Shown piece after piece: positions 27,964-37,122 of a stretch of DNA of 64,000 nucleotides. The number at the start of each line of letters is the position of its first letter. The first letter of the stretch is position 1. The notes beneath the pieces are model-generated. The model was not told where the DNA came from, did not search any database, and saw only the letters and a list, made by a program, of their open reading frames with translations. This DNA comes from Actinomadura fibrosa (GTDB lineage: Bacteria > Actinomycetota > Actinomycetes > Streptosporangiales > Streptosporangiaceae), in NCBI RefSeq assembly GCF_900659615.1, contig NZ_CAACUY010000017.1, positions 1 to 64,000 on the forward strand, written 5' to 3'. The position numbers were made by a program, and so were the translations under genes.

Positions 27964-28745
27964 GGCGCTTCCTTGAGGAGATGGGACAGGTAGCCGTCGA
28001 CGTCGGCTCCGTGCTCGCGGAGCTCGTCGGCGGCCTCGGGCGCGGTGAGGATGAGGAAACGGTCCGCGGCGACGCCGTCGGCGACGATCTCGCCGACGGT
28101 TCCGGCGTCGAGGACGGGGAAGCCCGGCCCGTGCGGCGGCGCCGGCTCGCCGTGGAAGGTGATCTGCTCGACGATGTTGGTGGCGACCCCGGCCGGGCAC
28201 AGGCAGGAGACGCCGATGCCGCGCGGCCGCAGATACAGCGCGAGCGCCTCGGACAGCCCGACGACCGCGTGCTTGGTCGCCGTGTAGGGCAGGCGGTCGT
28301 ATCCGTAGGGCAGCAGTCCCGCCGTCGAGGCGGTGTTGACCACGTGACCCCGGCCCCGCTCCAGCAGCAGGGGCAGGAAGACGAGGTTGCTGCGGACGAT
28401 GCCCAGCAGGTTGACGTCGATGACGTGCTGCCACGTCTCGACGGGGATGGCCTCGACCGGGCCGACGGCGAGGACGCCGGCGTTGTTCATGACCAGGTCG
28501 ACGCGGCCGTGCCGGTCGAGCGCCAGGTCGCGCACGGCCTCAAGGTCGCGGAGTTCGGTGACGTCGCAGGTCGCGCCGGTGCCGCGGGCTCCGAGCTCGG
28601 CGGCGACGGTGGCCGCGCGGTCGCCGTCGATGTCGGTGACCACGACGCGCGCTCCGCGTGCGGCGAAGGCGTGCGCGGCGGCGCGGCCGATGCCGCTGCC
28701 CGCTCCCGTGATGACCGCGACGGCGTCGTCCAGTTCGATGCTCAT
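27960..28745 (-). CDS. Short-chain dehydrogenase/reductase
   Basis: A 261-residue classical SDR: cofactor motif TGAGSGIGRAAA, NNAG, catalytic Ser in NTASTAG and YTATK (Tyr/Lys). The acidic residue after strand beta-2 (VVTDIDGDR) favours NAD+. It is the first gene of the minus-strand operon that runs through the frameshifted SDR, HIBADH-like protein and aldehyde dehydrogenase. It is divergent from the CMD-TetR-SDR genes. Substrate unknown; an alcohol or ketone intermediate is likely. Confidence 0.9.
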   Translation of the reverse strand: MSIELDDAVAVITGAGSGIGRAAAHAFAARGARVVVTDIDGDRAATVAAELGARGTGATCDVTELRDLEAVRDLALDRHGRVDLVMNNAGVLAVGPVEAIPVETWQHVIDVNLLGIVRSNLVFLPLLLERGRGHVVNTASTAGLLPYGYDRLPYTATKHAVVGLSEALALYLRPRGIGVSCLCPAGVATNIVEQITFHGEPAPPHGPGFPVLDAGTVGEIVADGVAADRFLILTAPEAADELREHGADVDGYLSHLLKEAP

Positions 28746-28819
28746 AGGCGCTCACCACTTTCGAGGGGCCGGTTCGCGGTCCGGTCACGTGATGCGAGAG
28801 GTTCATTGCCTGTTCGGAG

Positions 28820-28840
28820 AACGTTCCTACCGGCAACGTT
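28820..28840. promoter_or_regulatory. Candidate operator: paired AACGTT boxes
   Basis: Two AACGTT hexamers (28820-28825 and 28835-28840) are 15 bp apart in the divergent promoter region between the SDR operon and the CMD-TetR operon. The TetR at 29748 is the nearest candidate to bind them. Confidence 0.35.
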
Positions 28841-28968
28841 TCGCATCACAACATGAGCCGACTCCGAAGTCAAGCGCCTTAATCTGATGACGACGGCTTG
28901 AAATGGGGAGTCATGCGACTTACAGTCGGGGCACTCGGATCACCTCCAGGGCCGCAGGGGAGAAGCGC

Positions 28969-29751
28969 ATGGGCGAAACGGTTCCCGAGCGGACGTATCG
29001 CGAGGTCATGACGTGTGCGGCGCCCCCGCCCGCGACGCCGCTCCAGGTTGCGGCCCGCGACTTCGTCTTCGGCGCGGTGTGGCCGCGCCCCGGGCTGAGC
29101 CGACGCGACCGCCGCTGGGTGACGCTGACCTGCGTCGGCGCGGCGGACGCGCCCGAGCCGATCGACGAGCACGTGTACGCGGCGCTCAACAGCGGGGACA
29201 TCGGGCTGGAGGCGATGCTCGAATTCGTGCTCCATTTCGCCGTCTACTGCGGCTGGCCGAAGGCGTCGCACATCGAAGGCGTGGTCCGCCGGCAGTGGGC
29301 GAGAATCCAGCAAGAGCGCGGTGCGGAAAGCGGAGAGTTCCCTCTGCTGGACGACGCGACGCTCGGCCCCAGCGACTGGACTCAGCGGCTCAAGCGCGGA
29401 GTGCAGGAATTCGTCGACGTGAACCTCATTCCGGCACCGAGACCCGAGACTCCCTACATCCATGCCGGCATCCTCAACTTCGTGTTCGGGCACGTCTGGC
29501 AGCGGCCCGGGCTCAGCCGCCGCGAGCGGCGCATCATCACCGTGGCCTGCGTCGCCATCGATGACTCGCCCATGCCGTTGCGGTCGCATGTCGGCGCGGC
29601 ACTCGAATCGGGGGACGTCACCAAGGGCGAGATGGACGAGATCGTGCTCCAGTTCGCCGCCTACTACGGTTTCGCCAAGGCCGAGGCGCTGGGGAGTACC
29701 GCGGACGCGATATGGGCTCGCCGCGATGGCCGGTCGGCCGAGCCGGCATGA
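28969..29751 (+). CDS. Double carboxymuconolactone-decarboxylase-like protein
   Basis: A 260-residue protein made of two tandem CMD/AhpD-like domains. The repeated pattern is FVFGAVWPRPGLSRRDRRWVTLTCVG...HVYAALNSGDIG (about 30-85) and FVFGHVWQRPGLSRRERRIITVACVA...HVGAALESGDVT (about 165-220). Neither half has the CxxC of AhpD peroxidases, so a decarboxylase-like or hydrolytic role is more likely. AGGGGAGA precedes ATG 28969. The stop overlaps the start of the TetR gene (ATGA). Such proteins often accompany SDR-rich degradation genes, as here. Confidence 0.85.
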   Translation: MGETVPERTYREVMTCAAPPPATPLQVAARDFVFGAVWPRPGLSRRDRRWVTLTCVGAADAPEPIDEHVYAALNSGDIGLEAMLEFVLHFAVYCGWPKASHIEGVVRRQWARIQQERGAESGEFPLLDDATLGPSDWTQRLKRGVQEFVDVNLIPAPRPETPYIHAGILNFVFGHVWQRPGLSRRERRIITVACVAIDDSPMPLRSHVGAALESGDVTKGEMDEIVLQFAAYYGFAKAEALGSTADAIWARRDGRSAEPA

Positions 29752-30422
29752 CCGCCATGTCCCTGCCTGCCCCGTCGAGCAAGGCGCAGATCATCCTCGC
29801 CGCCGAGCGCCTGTTCGCCCGGCACGGCATCGAGGGGGTGTCGCTCCGCCAGATCGGCGCCGAGGCGGGCAACGGCAACAAGTCCGCCGTGCAGTACCAC
29901 TTCGGGACGAAGGACAGCCTGCTCCAGGCCATCTTCGAGTACCGGCTGCCGGGCCTCTACGAGCGCCGCAGGATACTCGTCGCGCAGCACCGGCCACACG
30001 ACCTCCGGGCGTGGGTGCTGTGCTACGTGCTCCCGATCCTGGAGCAGGGGGAGCAGAAGGGCAGCCACTACCTGACCTTCGTCAACATGCTGCGGCACCA
30101 TGGGCGCCGGGACGTCTTCGAGCGGCTCTCCGACGAGTTCAGGGCGTCGACGCGCGAGTTCTACGAGCAGGTCGCGGCGCTGCTCCCGGACATTCCCGAG
30201 CCCCTGCGCGCGCACCGCATCAGCCAGGCGGTCGCCTTCGGCGTGGACTCCGCGTCGAACCGGGAGCACGCCCAGGTCGTCGGCTATCCGGTCCTGCCCT
30301 TCGCCGTGCACGTCGCGGATCTCCTGGACGGCCTGGTCGGGTTCCTCCAGGCCCCCGCGTCACCCGTCGCTCGCGCCGTCCTCGACGAGGCGTCCGAGGG
30401 GGACGGGCCGCCGCTCCTGTGA
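29748..30422 (+). CDS. TetR-family regulator
   Basis: About 224 residues with an N-terminal TetR helix-turn-helix (SKAQIILAAERLFARHGIEG, SLRQIGAEAGNGNKSAVQYHFG) and a C-terminal effector domain. It is translationally coupled to the CMD protein gene by an ATGA overlap; a second ATG lies three codons downstream. It probably regulates the divergent promoter between the CMD and SDR genes in response to a pathway intermediate. Confidence 0.9.
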   Translation: MTAMSLPAPSSKAQIILAAERLFARHGIEGVSLRQIGAEAGNGNKSAVQYHFGTKDSLLQAIFEYRLPGLYERRRILVAQHRPHDLRAWVLCYVLPILEQGEQKGSHYLTFVNMLRHHGRRDVFERLSDEFRASTREFYEQVAALLPDIPEPLRAHRISQAVAFGVDSASNREHAQVVGYPVLPFAVHVADLLDGLVGFLQAPASPVARAVLDEASEGDGPPLL

Positions 30423-30454
30423 CCGGTGGTGGCGGCGCTGGGTCGCCGCTATGC

Positions 30455-30468
30455 TGAACAAGTGTTCA
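30455..30468. promoter_or_regulatory. TetR-type operator (shared motif, site A)
   Basis: TGAACA-AG-TGTTCA, an inverted repeat about 86 bp before the SDR start. It shares its core with sites at 32009 and 43929-43962 next to two paralogous TetR genes. Confidence 0.7.
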
Positions 30469-30553
30469 ACGTGGTCGGCGAACCATGTGCGTCGGCCGGC
30501 GGCCTTCCGGAGCCGAGGCCGGGGCGGCTGCCGCCTGGGAAGAGGAGAGCCCT

Positions 30554-31360
30554 ATGCCCGTCCCTGACGTCTCCGCCAAGCCCCTGGCCGACCTGCTCTC
30601 CCTCCGGGGGCGCAGGGCCGTCGTGACCGGCGGGGGCCGCGGGCTGGGCAGGGCGATCGCCGCGCGGCTGGCCGAGGCGGGCGCCGACCTGGTGATCGGA
30701 GACATCGACGAGGGCTCCGCGGCCGCCGTGGCGGCGGACCTGGCGGGACGGTACGGCGTGCGCGCGACCGGTGCCGCCATGGACGTCGCCGACGGCAAGT
30801 CCGTGGCCGCGGCGGCCGACCGCTCCGTCTCCGAACTCGGCGGGCTGGAGATCTGGGTCAACAACGCCGGTGTCTTCCCGAGCGTCCCCCTGCTGGAGAT
30901 GAGCGAGGACGCATGGGACGAGGTGTTCGCCGTCAACGCCCGGGGTGTCTTCCTCGGCGCGCGCGAGGCCGCGCGGTGCATGGCCGGTGCGGGCGGTGTC
31001 ATCGTCAACATCGTTTCGACCGCCGGGTTCCGGGGCAGCGCGCCGGGGCTGGCCGCCTACGTCGCGTCCAAGCACGCCGCGCGCGGCCTCACCCGGGAGC
31101 TGGCCCTGGAGCTCGCGCCGTCGGGGATCCGCGTGCTCGGCGTGGCGCCGACGTACGTGCCCACGGAGGGGAACAGGCTCGCCGCCGCGGCCGCTGGCTT
31201 CGACCTCGACGACCTCCCGACCGACCTGATGGCGACCGGTCCGATCGGGCGCGGCGGCGTCCCGGACGATATCGCCCGGGTGGTGCTGTTCTGCGCCTCC
31301 GACCTGTCGGCCTTCATGACCGGCAGCACCCTGCTGGCCGACGGCGGCGACACCGCCTGA
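30554..31360 (+). CDS. Short-chain dehydrogenase/reductase
   Basis: A 268-residue classical SDR: TGGGRGLGRAIA, VNNAGVFP, catalytic Ser in NIVSTAG, and YVASK. ASDLSAFMTGSTLLADGG is the usual C-terminus. AGGAGAG lies about 7 nt before the ATG. A TetR operator just upstream matches those of the TetR genes at 31.4 and 44.0 kb, so it is probably controlled by one of them rather than by the adjacent coupled TetR. It oxidises or reduces an unidentified alcohol/ketone. Confidence 0.9.
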   Translation: MPVPDVSAKPLADLLSLRGRRAVVTGGGRGLGRAIAARLAEAGADLVIGDIDEGSAAAVAADLAGRYGVRATGAAMDVADGKSVAAAADRSVSELGGLEIWVNNAGVFPSVPLLEMSEDAWDEVFAVNARGVFLGAREAARCMAGAGGVIVNIVSTAGFRGSAPGLAAYVASKHAARGLTRELALELAPSGIRVLGVAPTYVPTEGNRLAAAAAGFDLDDLPTDLMATGPIGRGGVPDDIARVVLFCASDLSAFMTGSTLLADGGDTA

Positions 31361-31387
31361 CCATGCCCGCACACGCTCGTGGGCCGC

Positions 31388-31972
31388 CTAGGACGCGGAG
31401 GGGGCCTGCTCGATCCGGTCCAGGTACTCGTCTATCAGGGCCAGGACGTCGGTGTGCCCCACGGTCAGTCCCATGGCGTCCTCCATGACGATCGCGCGCG
31501 AGACCGTCGATATCAGGACCGTGATCGCCAATGGGGGAAGGTCGATTCCCCGGGCCCTCAGATATTCGCTGACGGCCTTCCGCTGGATTTCGCGCGCCTT
31601 CTCCGCATAGGCGATGACCTCGGCGCGGATCGCCTTGCGGTGATTCGACAGCGCGATGAACTCGGTGTTCAGCGCCGCTCCGGCCGGATGGCTGTTGTAC
31701 TCCCACAGGGAACGGAGCAGCCGCTCGCCGCCCAGCGCCTTCTCCTGCGCCTTGAGCTCCTGCTCGGAGCGCCTGCGCAGCATGGCCACGAAGAGGTCGT
31801 CCAGGGTCTTGAAGTAGTACAGGACCAGGGCGGGCGCCACGTCGGCCTCCCGCGCGACACGGCGAATGCCCACGGCGGCGTAGCCCTCTTCGAGCATCAG
31901 TCGCTCGGCGATGTCCAGCAGCAGTGCCCGCGTCTTCGAGCTCTCCGTTCCCATGCGGCGTGGTGCGGCCAT
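31388..31972 (-). CDS. TetR-family regulator (paralogue of the 44.0-kb gene)
   Basis: A 194-residue TetR protein (LLDIAERLMLEEGYAAVGIRR, ALVLYYFKTLDDLFVAML). It shares long segments with the TetR at 44001, including EGYAAVGIRRVARE, ALSNHRK and MGLTVGH, so the two are close paralogues. AGGAG precedes the ATG. It is divergent from the secreted propeller protein, with a TetR operator (32009-32023) between them, and should repress itself and that gene. Confidence 0.9.
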   Translation of the reverse strand: MAAPRRMGTESSKTRALLLDIAERLMLEEGYAAVGIRRVAREADVAPALVLYYFKTLDDLFVAMLRRRSEQELKAQEKALGGERLLRSLWEYNSHPAGAALNTEFIALSNHRKAIRAEVIAYAEKAREIQRKAVSEYLRARGIDLPPLAITVLISTVSRAIVMEDAMGLTVGHTDVLALIDEYLDRIEQAPSAS

Positions 31973-32008
31973 TCCGGTCTCTCTCCTTGACGCCTGCGAG
32001 GCAAGCTG

Positions 32009-32023
32009 TTAAACAGTCGTTAA
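32009..32023. promoter_or_regulatory. TetR-type operator (shared motif, site B)
   Basis: TTAAACAGTCGTTAA, an inverted repeat TTAAAC-N4-GTTAA. It is nearly the reverse complement of the site at 43929-43944 (including the AGTC centre). It lies 37 bp before the TetR start. Confidence 0.75.
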
Positions 32024-32238
32024 GTGCAAAGTCTGATCGGCGTGCGGCGGCGGGAAATGCGTGCTGCCGTCGCTGTGCTCCCGTCGCCCCCCGGACGGTT
32101 CGCGAACTGATTATCCGCCTCCTGGCCCCCTGCTCCGGTCACCGTCCGCTGTCGGCCGAACCCATGGTGACCGGCGCGGAGGCGCCCTCCTGGAGGAGGC
32201 CGCGTGCAGAGCGGCAACGCCTGGAAGGGACAGCTGTG

Positions 32239-34230
32239 GTGATCCAACGCCTTGCCGGCCGCAACGGACACTGGCCACGCCGCTGCGCGGCCGCGACGCT
32301 GGCCACCGTACTGGGTGCGGGGACTGCCTGGTGGTCGCCCGCGTCCCTAGCGGCGATCACGCCGGACGCGCAGGTCGCTGCGCCCGGCTTCCCGCCGGGG
32401 CGCATCTGGCCGCCCGCTCCCAGACCCGAACCCGTCAAGGTCGGCGAGCTGCCCCTCCCACCGGTCGCGCCGAGTACGGCGGCGGGCTCGTGCACCCGTT
32501 CGGTCAATCCTCGTGGGACGGGATGCATCGGCGTCTCCACCGGGCTCCAGTCGGGCGGATTCCTCCCCGACGGGGACCATGTCACCGCCACCGTCGCCTT
32601 CACCGGAGCGCCCGCCGCTCCGGACCCCGCGAGCGTCTACACCGGCCAGCAGCTGATCATCGTCAAGACCGACGGCGGCGCCTTCCCCGGCGGCGATCCC
32701 TGGAAGTGCGTGACCTGCGGTGTTCCGGACGCCAACGCCGCCGGACGCTCGGCCGCGCTCGACTACCCCCAGCCGTTCGCCGATGGGAAGCGCGTGCTCG
32801 CCGGGACCAACGTCATCGACTGCTCGCCCTACCGCCTCACCGACCGGGCGTGCACGCCCGGCCGCGTCCACATCCATCCGATTCGCTGGAACACCGCCGC
32901 CGACGGCTCCGGTCCAGGCGGCGACATCCGGGAGCTGCGCCTGCACCCCGACAACGAGCATCTCGGGTTCAACAGCTTCACCTACGCCAACGGCAAGCTC
33001 GGCCAGTTCGGCTACCTCGGCAGGCTCAGGTTCGATCCGGCGCCGAAGACCGGTTCCCCGCGGGTGCCGCGCTACGACCTGGAGAAGGTCACGCGCCTGT
33101 TCGACCCGGACCCGCGAGCGCAGCCGATCAGCGCCGACCCCCGGCGTCCGGGCGAGCTGCGCGTCAACGCCAAGGCGATCTCGGTCGGCGAACTTCGGGG
33201 CTTCACCAAGGACGGCAGGGAGGTCATCTACATCGGGCACCCGGCCGAGTCGTCCAACATCGACGTGTTCGCGGCGGACCTGCAGACCGGCAGGGTCCGG
33301 CGCCTGACCAGCAACCCCGAGTACACCGACCCGGTCGACAGCTCGCCCGACGACAGGTGGACGGTCGTCATGGACACCCGTGGCACCGACCGGCAGATGT
33401 TCCTGGCCGGCATGCGGGACGTCCCGCCGATCACCGACCTGATCACCTCCAGCGCCGTGTCGTCCACCCGCAACAACGGCGCGCGGCGGTTCTTCCAGCC
33501 CTACCTCATCGACCGGTACGGCGACCGCGGCTCCTACCAGGGGCAGCGGCTCAACGCCGCCGGGAACGGCGGGCCGGGCGCGGTCAACGACCCCAACTGG
33601 AACGGGATGGCCGACCCGCGCTGGTCGCCCGACGGCACCGCCGTCGCCTACTGGCAGGCCCTCGCCGTGCCGCCCGCGTGCGGCGGCGCCAACCCGCTGC
33701 CGTGCGAGACCTCGACCGAACCCGGCGGGCGCACGGCCCGCATGATGATCGCCCGGCTGACCGGCCGCGTACCGCTCCGGCCGCGCCGCGTCGCGCCGAT
33801 CTCCGACACCGTGCCCTGGGGAACCCCGTACGTCCCCGGCACTCCGGTCCCTGACCGCCCCTATCCGCGGCAGGGCACCTACACCCTGCGCGGTAAGGCC
33901 TTCGGGTCGGCGAAGGTCACCATCACCGAGAACCCGGCCCGCACCGCGATCAGCACCATCGCCGTCCGCTACACCCGCTACTCCGACGACGCGGTCCACG
34001 TCCTCAACGGCACCGAGAGCGTCACGTCGACCAACGCGGGGCCCACGCTGAACAAGCTCGACTGGTATTCCGACCTGGTTCAGACGGGCACCGGGCGCGC
34101 GACCAAGAAGACCAGCCCGGACGGGTTCCACCTGACGATCGATGTCCTGACGAACATCTTCCAGGCGACCCGCGCGCTGACCACCACCGTCAACGGCCAC
34201 GTCTACGAGCAGCCCGCCAACGGAACCTGA
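32239..34230 (+). CDS. Secreted TolB/WD40-like beta-propeller protein
   Basis: About 663 residues. An N-terminal signal/anchor (hydrophobic AAATLATVLGAGTAWW) is followed by a Pro-rich segment and a long exported part. Repeats such as ISVGELRGFTKDGREVIYIGH, NIDVFAADLQTGRVRRLTSN and DPRWSPDGTAVAYWQ are typical PD40/TolB-type propeller blades. Several cysteine pairs (KCVTCG, DCSPYRLTDRACT) support an extracellular location. No catalytic signature is seen; GTG at 32236 is an alternative start. It is divergent from a TetR gene with a shared operator, so it belongs to that regulon. It may bind or sequester the substrate outside the cell (inference). Confidence 0.75.
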   Translation: MIQRLAGRNGHWPRRCAAATLATVLGAGTAWWSPASLAAITPDAQVAAPGFPPGRIWPPAPRPEPVKVGELPLPPVAPSTAAGSCTRSVNPRGTGCIGVSTGLQSGGFLPDGDHVTATVAFTGAPAAPDPASVYTGQQLIIVKTDGGAFPGGDPWKCVTCGVPDANAAGRSAALDYPQPFADGKRVLAGTNVIDCSPYRLTDRACTPGRVHIHPIRWNTAADGSGPGGDIRELRLHPDNEHLGFNSFTYANGKLGQFGYLGRLRFDPAPKTGSPRVPRYDLEKVTRLFDPDPRAQPISADPRRPGELRVNAKAISVGELRGFTKDGREVIYIGHPAESSNIDVFAADLQTGRVRRLTSNPEYTDPVDSSPDDRWTVVMDTRGTDRQMFLAGMRDVPPITDLITSSAVSSTRNNGARRFFQPYLIDRYGDRGSYQGQRLNAAGNGGPGAVNDPNWNGMADPRWSPDGTAVAYWQALAVPPACGGANPLPCETSTEPGGRTARMMIARLTGRVPLRPRRVAPISDTVPWGTPYVPGTPVPDRPYPRQGTYTLRGKAFGSAKVTITENPARTAISTIAVRYTRYSDDAVHVLNGTESVTSTNAGPTLNKLDWYSDLVQTGTGRATKKTSPDGFHLTIDVLTNIFQATRALTTTVNGHVYEQPANGT

Positions 34231-34263
34231 CACAGGTGGCCGTCGCTCCGGGCCTTGCGCCGG

Positions 34264-35619
34264 TCACATGATCTGTTCAGCTTGTGTGGTGACGGCTTCG
34301 ATCAGAGCGGTGTCGTGTCCCAGCCGGACGTCGAGGGCGGTCAAGGCCGAGCGCGCACCGTCCGCGAGGGTGCCGGTGGTCGATGGGGCCGCGGTGTCCT
34401 GCACCGGGGCGCCCGCGCCGCGCAGCTGCAGCAGCCAGGCGGCGACCAAGCGGACGCCACCGGACGGCATGGCACCGCGCTCCCGCTCGGCGAGCAGCAC
34501 CGGGACGACCCGCACGGGCAGCTTCTGGGAGCCGTCCTCGGCGATCTTGGCGAGGGTGTGGCGGATCCGCGGGTTGGAGAACCGTTCGAGCAGCGCGGCC
34601 CGGTAGTCCGCCAGCTCCCGGCCGGGAAGGCCGAGGTGTGCGCCGGCCTCCTGCCACCACTCCTCAAGCCAGGCGCGGCACAGCGGGTCCGCCACCGCTT
34701 CGGCGACGGTGCCGTGCCCGCGCAGCGGTCCGGCGTAGGCGAGAAGCGAGTGGCCGCCGTTCAGCAGCCACAGTTTGCGGTGCTCGTGGGACGCGATGTC
34801 GGTGACGAACCGGGCGCCCGCGTCCTCCCAGGCGGGGCGTCCGGCGGGGAAGGTCCCGCTGAGCACCCATTCGGTGTACGGCTCGGTGACCACCGGTGCG
34901 GTGTCGGCCCAGCCCGTGGCGGCCGCCACGGCGGCGGCGTCCTCGGGCGCCGAATAGGGGGTGATACGGTCGACCATGGTGGTGACGTAGGAGGCGTGGG
35001 CGGCGGCCGTCCGCCATGGGCCGCCGCCGAGCGCATCGGCCAGCTCGGCGAGTACGTCCGCCGTCAATGGGCCGTTGCCCGGCAGGTTGTCGCAGGGCAC
35101 GATCGCCACCGGGCCGAGGCCCGACCGCTGCCGCGCCGCCAGACCGGCCAGGACCCTCGCGGCCATGGTCCCGACCGGAGCCGTGGCGTCGGCGCGCAGC
35201 GCTTCGAGGTCGGCACAGACCTGCGGCAGCGCGGTGTCGAGATGCCCGCCGGAGCCGCGGGTGTAGCCGGCCTCCGTGACGGTCAGCGTGACCACGGCCA
35301 GCTCGGGACGCCGCCAGTGGGCCAGCCAGGCGGCGTGGTCGCTCCCGGGATGCGCCGCCGCGAGCGAACCGACCACCTCGAAGTGATCGTCCGCGGGACC
35401 CCGCGTGACCACGGTGTAGAGCCCGTCCTGGGCGGCGAGCCGCGCGGCGAGCGCGGTGCTGCGGCCGGAGAAGGCGGCGATGCCCCAGTCGGCGGCGTCC
35501 GGCGCGTGCTCGGTGTACCAGGCCTGGTGGGCTCGGAAGAAGCCGCCCAGCCCGAGGTGGAGGATGCGCACCGCCGCCGCCGGACGGCCGAGCGCCGCGC
35601 GGGTGAGGGGCCGCGTCAC
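34264..35619 (-). CDS. uxuB: Mannonate oxidoreductase-like dehydrogenase (mannitol dehydrogenase family)
   Basis: A 451-residue long-chain mannitol dehydrogenase-family enzyme. It starts with the NAD-binding ILHLGLGGFFRAHQAWY; the catalytic set KxxxxNxxH is visible in KLWLLNGGHSLL. In this family D-mannonate oxidoreductase reduces fructuronate to D-mannonate with NADH. Its GTG overlaps the stop of uxaC (GTGA), so the two are translationally coupled, which supports the uronate role. Altronate- or mannitol-type activity is the alternative. No mannonate dehydratase gene accompanies it; the larA racemase homologue does. Confidence 0.85.
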   Translation of the reverse strand: MTRPLTRAALGRPAAAVRILHLGLGGFFRAHQAWYTEHAPDAADWGIAAFSGRSTALAARLAAQDGLYTVVTRGPADDHFEVVGSLAAAHPGSDHAAWLAHWRRPELAVVTLTVTEAGYTRGSGGHLDTALPQVCADLEALRADATAPVGTMAARVLAGLAARQRSGLGPVAIVPCDNLPGNGPLTADVLAELADALGGGPWRTAAAHASYVTTMVDRITPYSAPEDAAAVAAATGWADTAPVVTEPYTEWVLSGTFPAGRPAWEDAGARFVTDIASHEHRKLWLLNGGHSLLAYAGPLRGHGTVAEAVADPLCRAWLEEWWQEAGAHLGLPGRELADYRAALLERFSNPRIRHTLAKIAEDGSQKLPVRVVPVLLAERERGAMPSGGVRLVAAWLLQLRGAGAPVQDTAAPSTTGTLADGARSALTALDVRLGHDTALIEAVTTQAEQIM

Positions 35620-37022
35620 AGCTTGAAGGCCCTTCGGGGGTTGGCGGTGACCAGTTCGGCCGCGACCTCGGCGGCCTCGTCCAGGTCGAGCCGGTGCTCG
35701 GCGACGAGCTCGGCGAGGAAGCCGCAGTCCAGCCTGCGCGACATGTCGTGCCTGGCGGGGATCGAGCAGAACGCGCGGGTGTCGTCCACGAAGCCGGACG
35801 TGCGGGAGAAGCCGACCGTCTCGGTGACCGCGCGCTGGAACCGGCGGACGGCGTCGGGCGCGTCCAAGAACCACCAGGGCGCGCCCGCGTAGACCGACGG
35901 GTAGAAGCCGGCCAGTGGCGCGATCTCGCGGGAGAACACGGTCTCGTCGACCGTGAACAGGACGAGCTGGAAACCGTGGGCCGTGCCGTACCGCTCCAGC
36001 AGGGGACGCAGCGCGTCGGTGAACTCGGCGCGCAGCGGGATGTCGTGACCAGTGTCGGGCCCGTAGCGGCGCAGCGTCGGCGTGTGGTGGTTGCGCCGCA
36101 CGGCCGGGTGCAGCGTCATGACGAGACCGTCCTCGCATGACATCCGGGCCATCTCCAGCAGCATGTGGCGGCGGAATGCGGTGGTCTCGGCCTCGGTGGC
36201 TCGCCCGGCCAGGGCATCGCGGTAGATGCGGGACGTCTCGGCCTCGGTCAGCGGGTCGGTGCGCGGATCGGCATGGCTGTGGTCGGCGGAGGTGGCGCCG
36301 TGGTCGATGAAGTGGCGACGCCGAGCCTCCACAGCGTCGATGTACCCCCGATAGCCGGACGTGTCGATCCCGGACACCTCGCCCAGCCGCATCACCGCGT
36401 CCCTCCAGCCCTGGTCACCGGGCTCCAGGTAGCGGTCCGGACGGAAGGTGGGGAGGACCCGTGCCGTCCAGGCGGGGTCGTCGGCCAGGGCCCGGTGCGC
36501 TGTCAGGTCGTCGCACGGGTCGTCGGTGGTGGCCAGCACCTCGATGCCGAAGCGCCGGAACAGCGCGCGGGGACGGAAGTCCGGTTCGGCCAGCCGCGCG
36601 GCGATCGCGTCATAGGTGGCGTCGGCGGTCGCGGACGAGAGGCGGTCGGTGACGCCGAAGATCTCGGCGAGCTGCGCTTCCAGCCAGGAGGCGACCGGTG
36701 TCCCGCGGAAGATCGTCCAGTGCTCGCAGACCCTCCGCCACACCTGCCGTGCCTGCCGCTCGTCCAGGCTTCCTTGCCCCACGCCGAGCTCGCCCAGCGG
36801 GACGCCGTCGGCGTGCAGCAGCCGGGTGACGTAGTGGTCGGGCGTGACCAGCAGGGTCGCCGGATCGGGGAACGGCCCGTCCTCGGCCAGCAGCCGCGCG
36901 TCTACATGGCCGTGCGGCGACACGATCGGCAGCGCGCGCACGGACCGGTACAGCTCGCGGGCGACGGCGCGCACCCGCGGATCGGCGGGCAGGAGCCGGT
37001 CGGGATGGGGCTGGGACGGCAT
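35616..37022 (-). CDS. uxaC: Uronate isomerase
   Basis: A 468-residue amidohydrolase-superfamily enzyme that converts D-glucuronate to D-fructuronate (or galacturonate to tagaturonate) in the cytoplasm. Visible family motifs are SPHGHVDARLL (metal-binding HxH), LFRRFGIEVLATTDDPCDDL, HPAVRRNHHTPT and FTVDETVFSREIAPLAGFYP. The ATG at 37022 is chosen; an ATG three codons upstream is possible, and neither has a strong SD. It is first of a two-gene operon with uxuB. A LacI-type operator lies in the 100 bp between it and the divergent larA. Confidence 0.93.
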   Translation of the reverse strand: MPSQPHPDRLLPADPRVRAVARELYRSVRALPIVSPHGHVDARLLAEDGPFPDPATLLVTPDHYVTRLLHADGVPLGELGVGQGSLDERQARQVWRRVCEHWTIFRGTPVASWLEAQLAEIFGVTDRLSSATADATYDAIAARLAEPDFRPRALFRRFGIEVLATTDDPCDDLTAHRALADDPAWTARVLPTFRPDRYLEPGDQGWRDAVMRLGEVSGIDTSGYRGYIDAVEARRRHFIDHGATSADHSHADPRTDPLTEAETSRIYRDALAGRATEAETTAFRRHMLLEMARMSCEDGLVMTLHPAVRRNHHTPTLRRYGPDTGHDIPLRAEFTDALRPLLERYGTAHGFQLVLFTVDETVFSREIAPLAGFYPSVYAGAPWWFLDAPDAVRRFQRAVTETVGFSRTSGFVDDTRAFCSIPARHDMSRRLDCGFLAELVAEHRLDLDEAAEVAAELVTANPRRAFKL

Positions 37023-37053
37023 GACCCGCATGCTGGCCTGCACCGGACCGCCG

Positions 37054-37069
37054 TGGCAATCGGTTGCCA
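37054..37069. promoter_or_regulatory. LacI-type operator, uxaC/larA promoter
   Basis: TGGCAA-TCGG-TTGCCA, a perfect 6-bp inverted repeat, followed at 37073 by TGTTGCCGC. The same composite (GGCAA-N4-TTGCCA plus TGTTGCCGC) recurs before the LacI gene at 41256-41271. It is placed to control both divergent operons. Confidence 0.82.
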
Positions 37070-37122
37070 AGTGTTGCCGCGCCGACTTGCCGCGACGGTC
37101 GCCGCCGTGATGGCGTGGCGGC

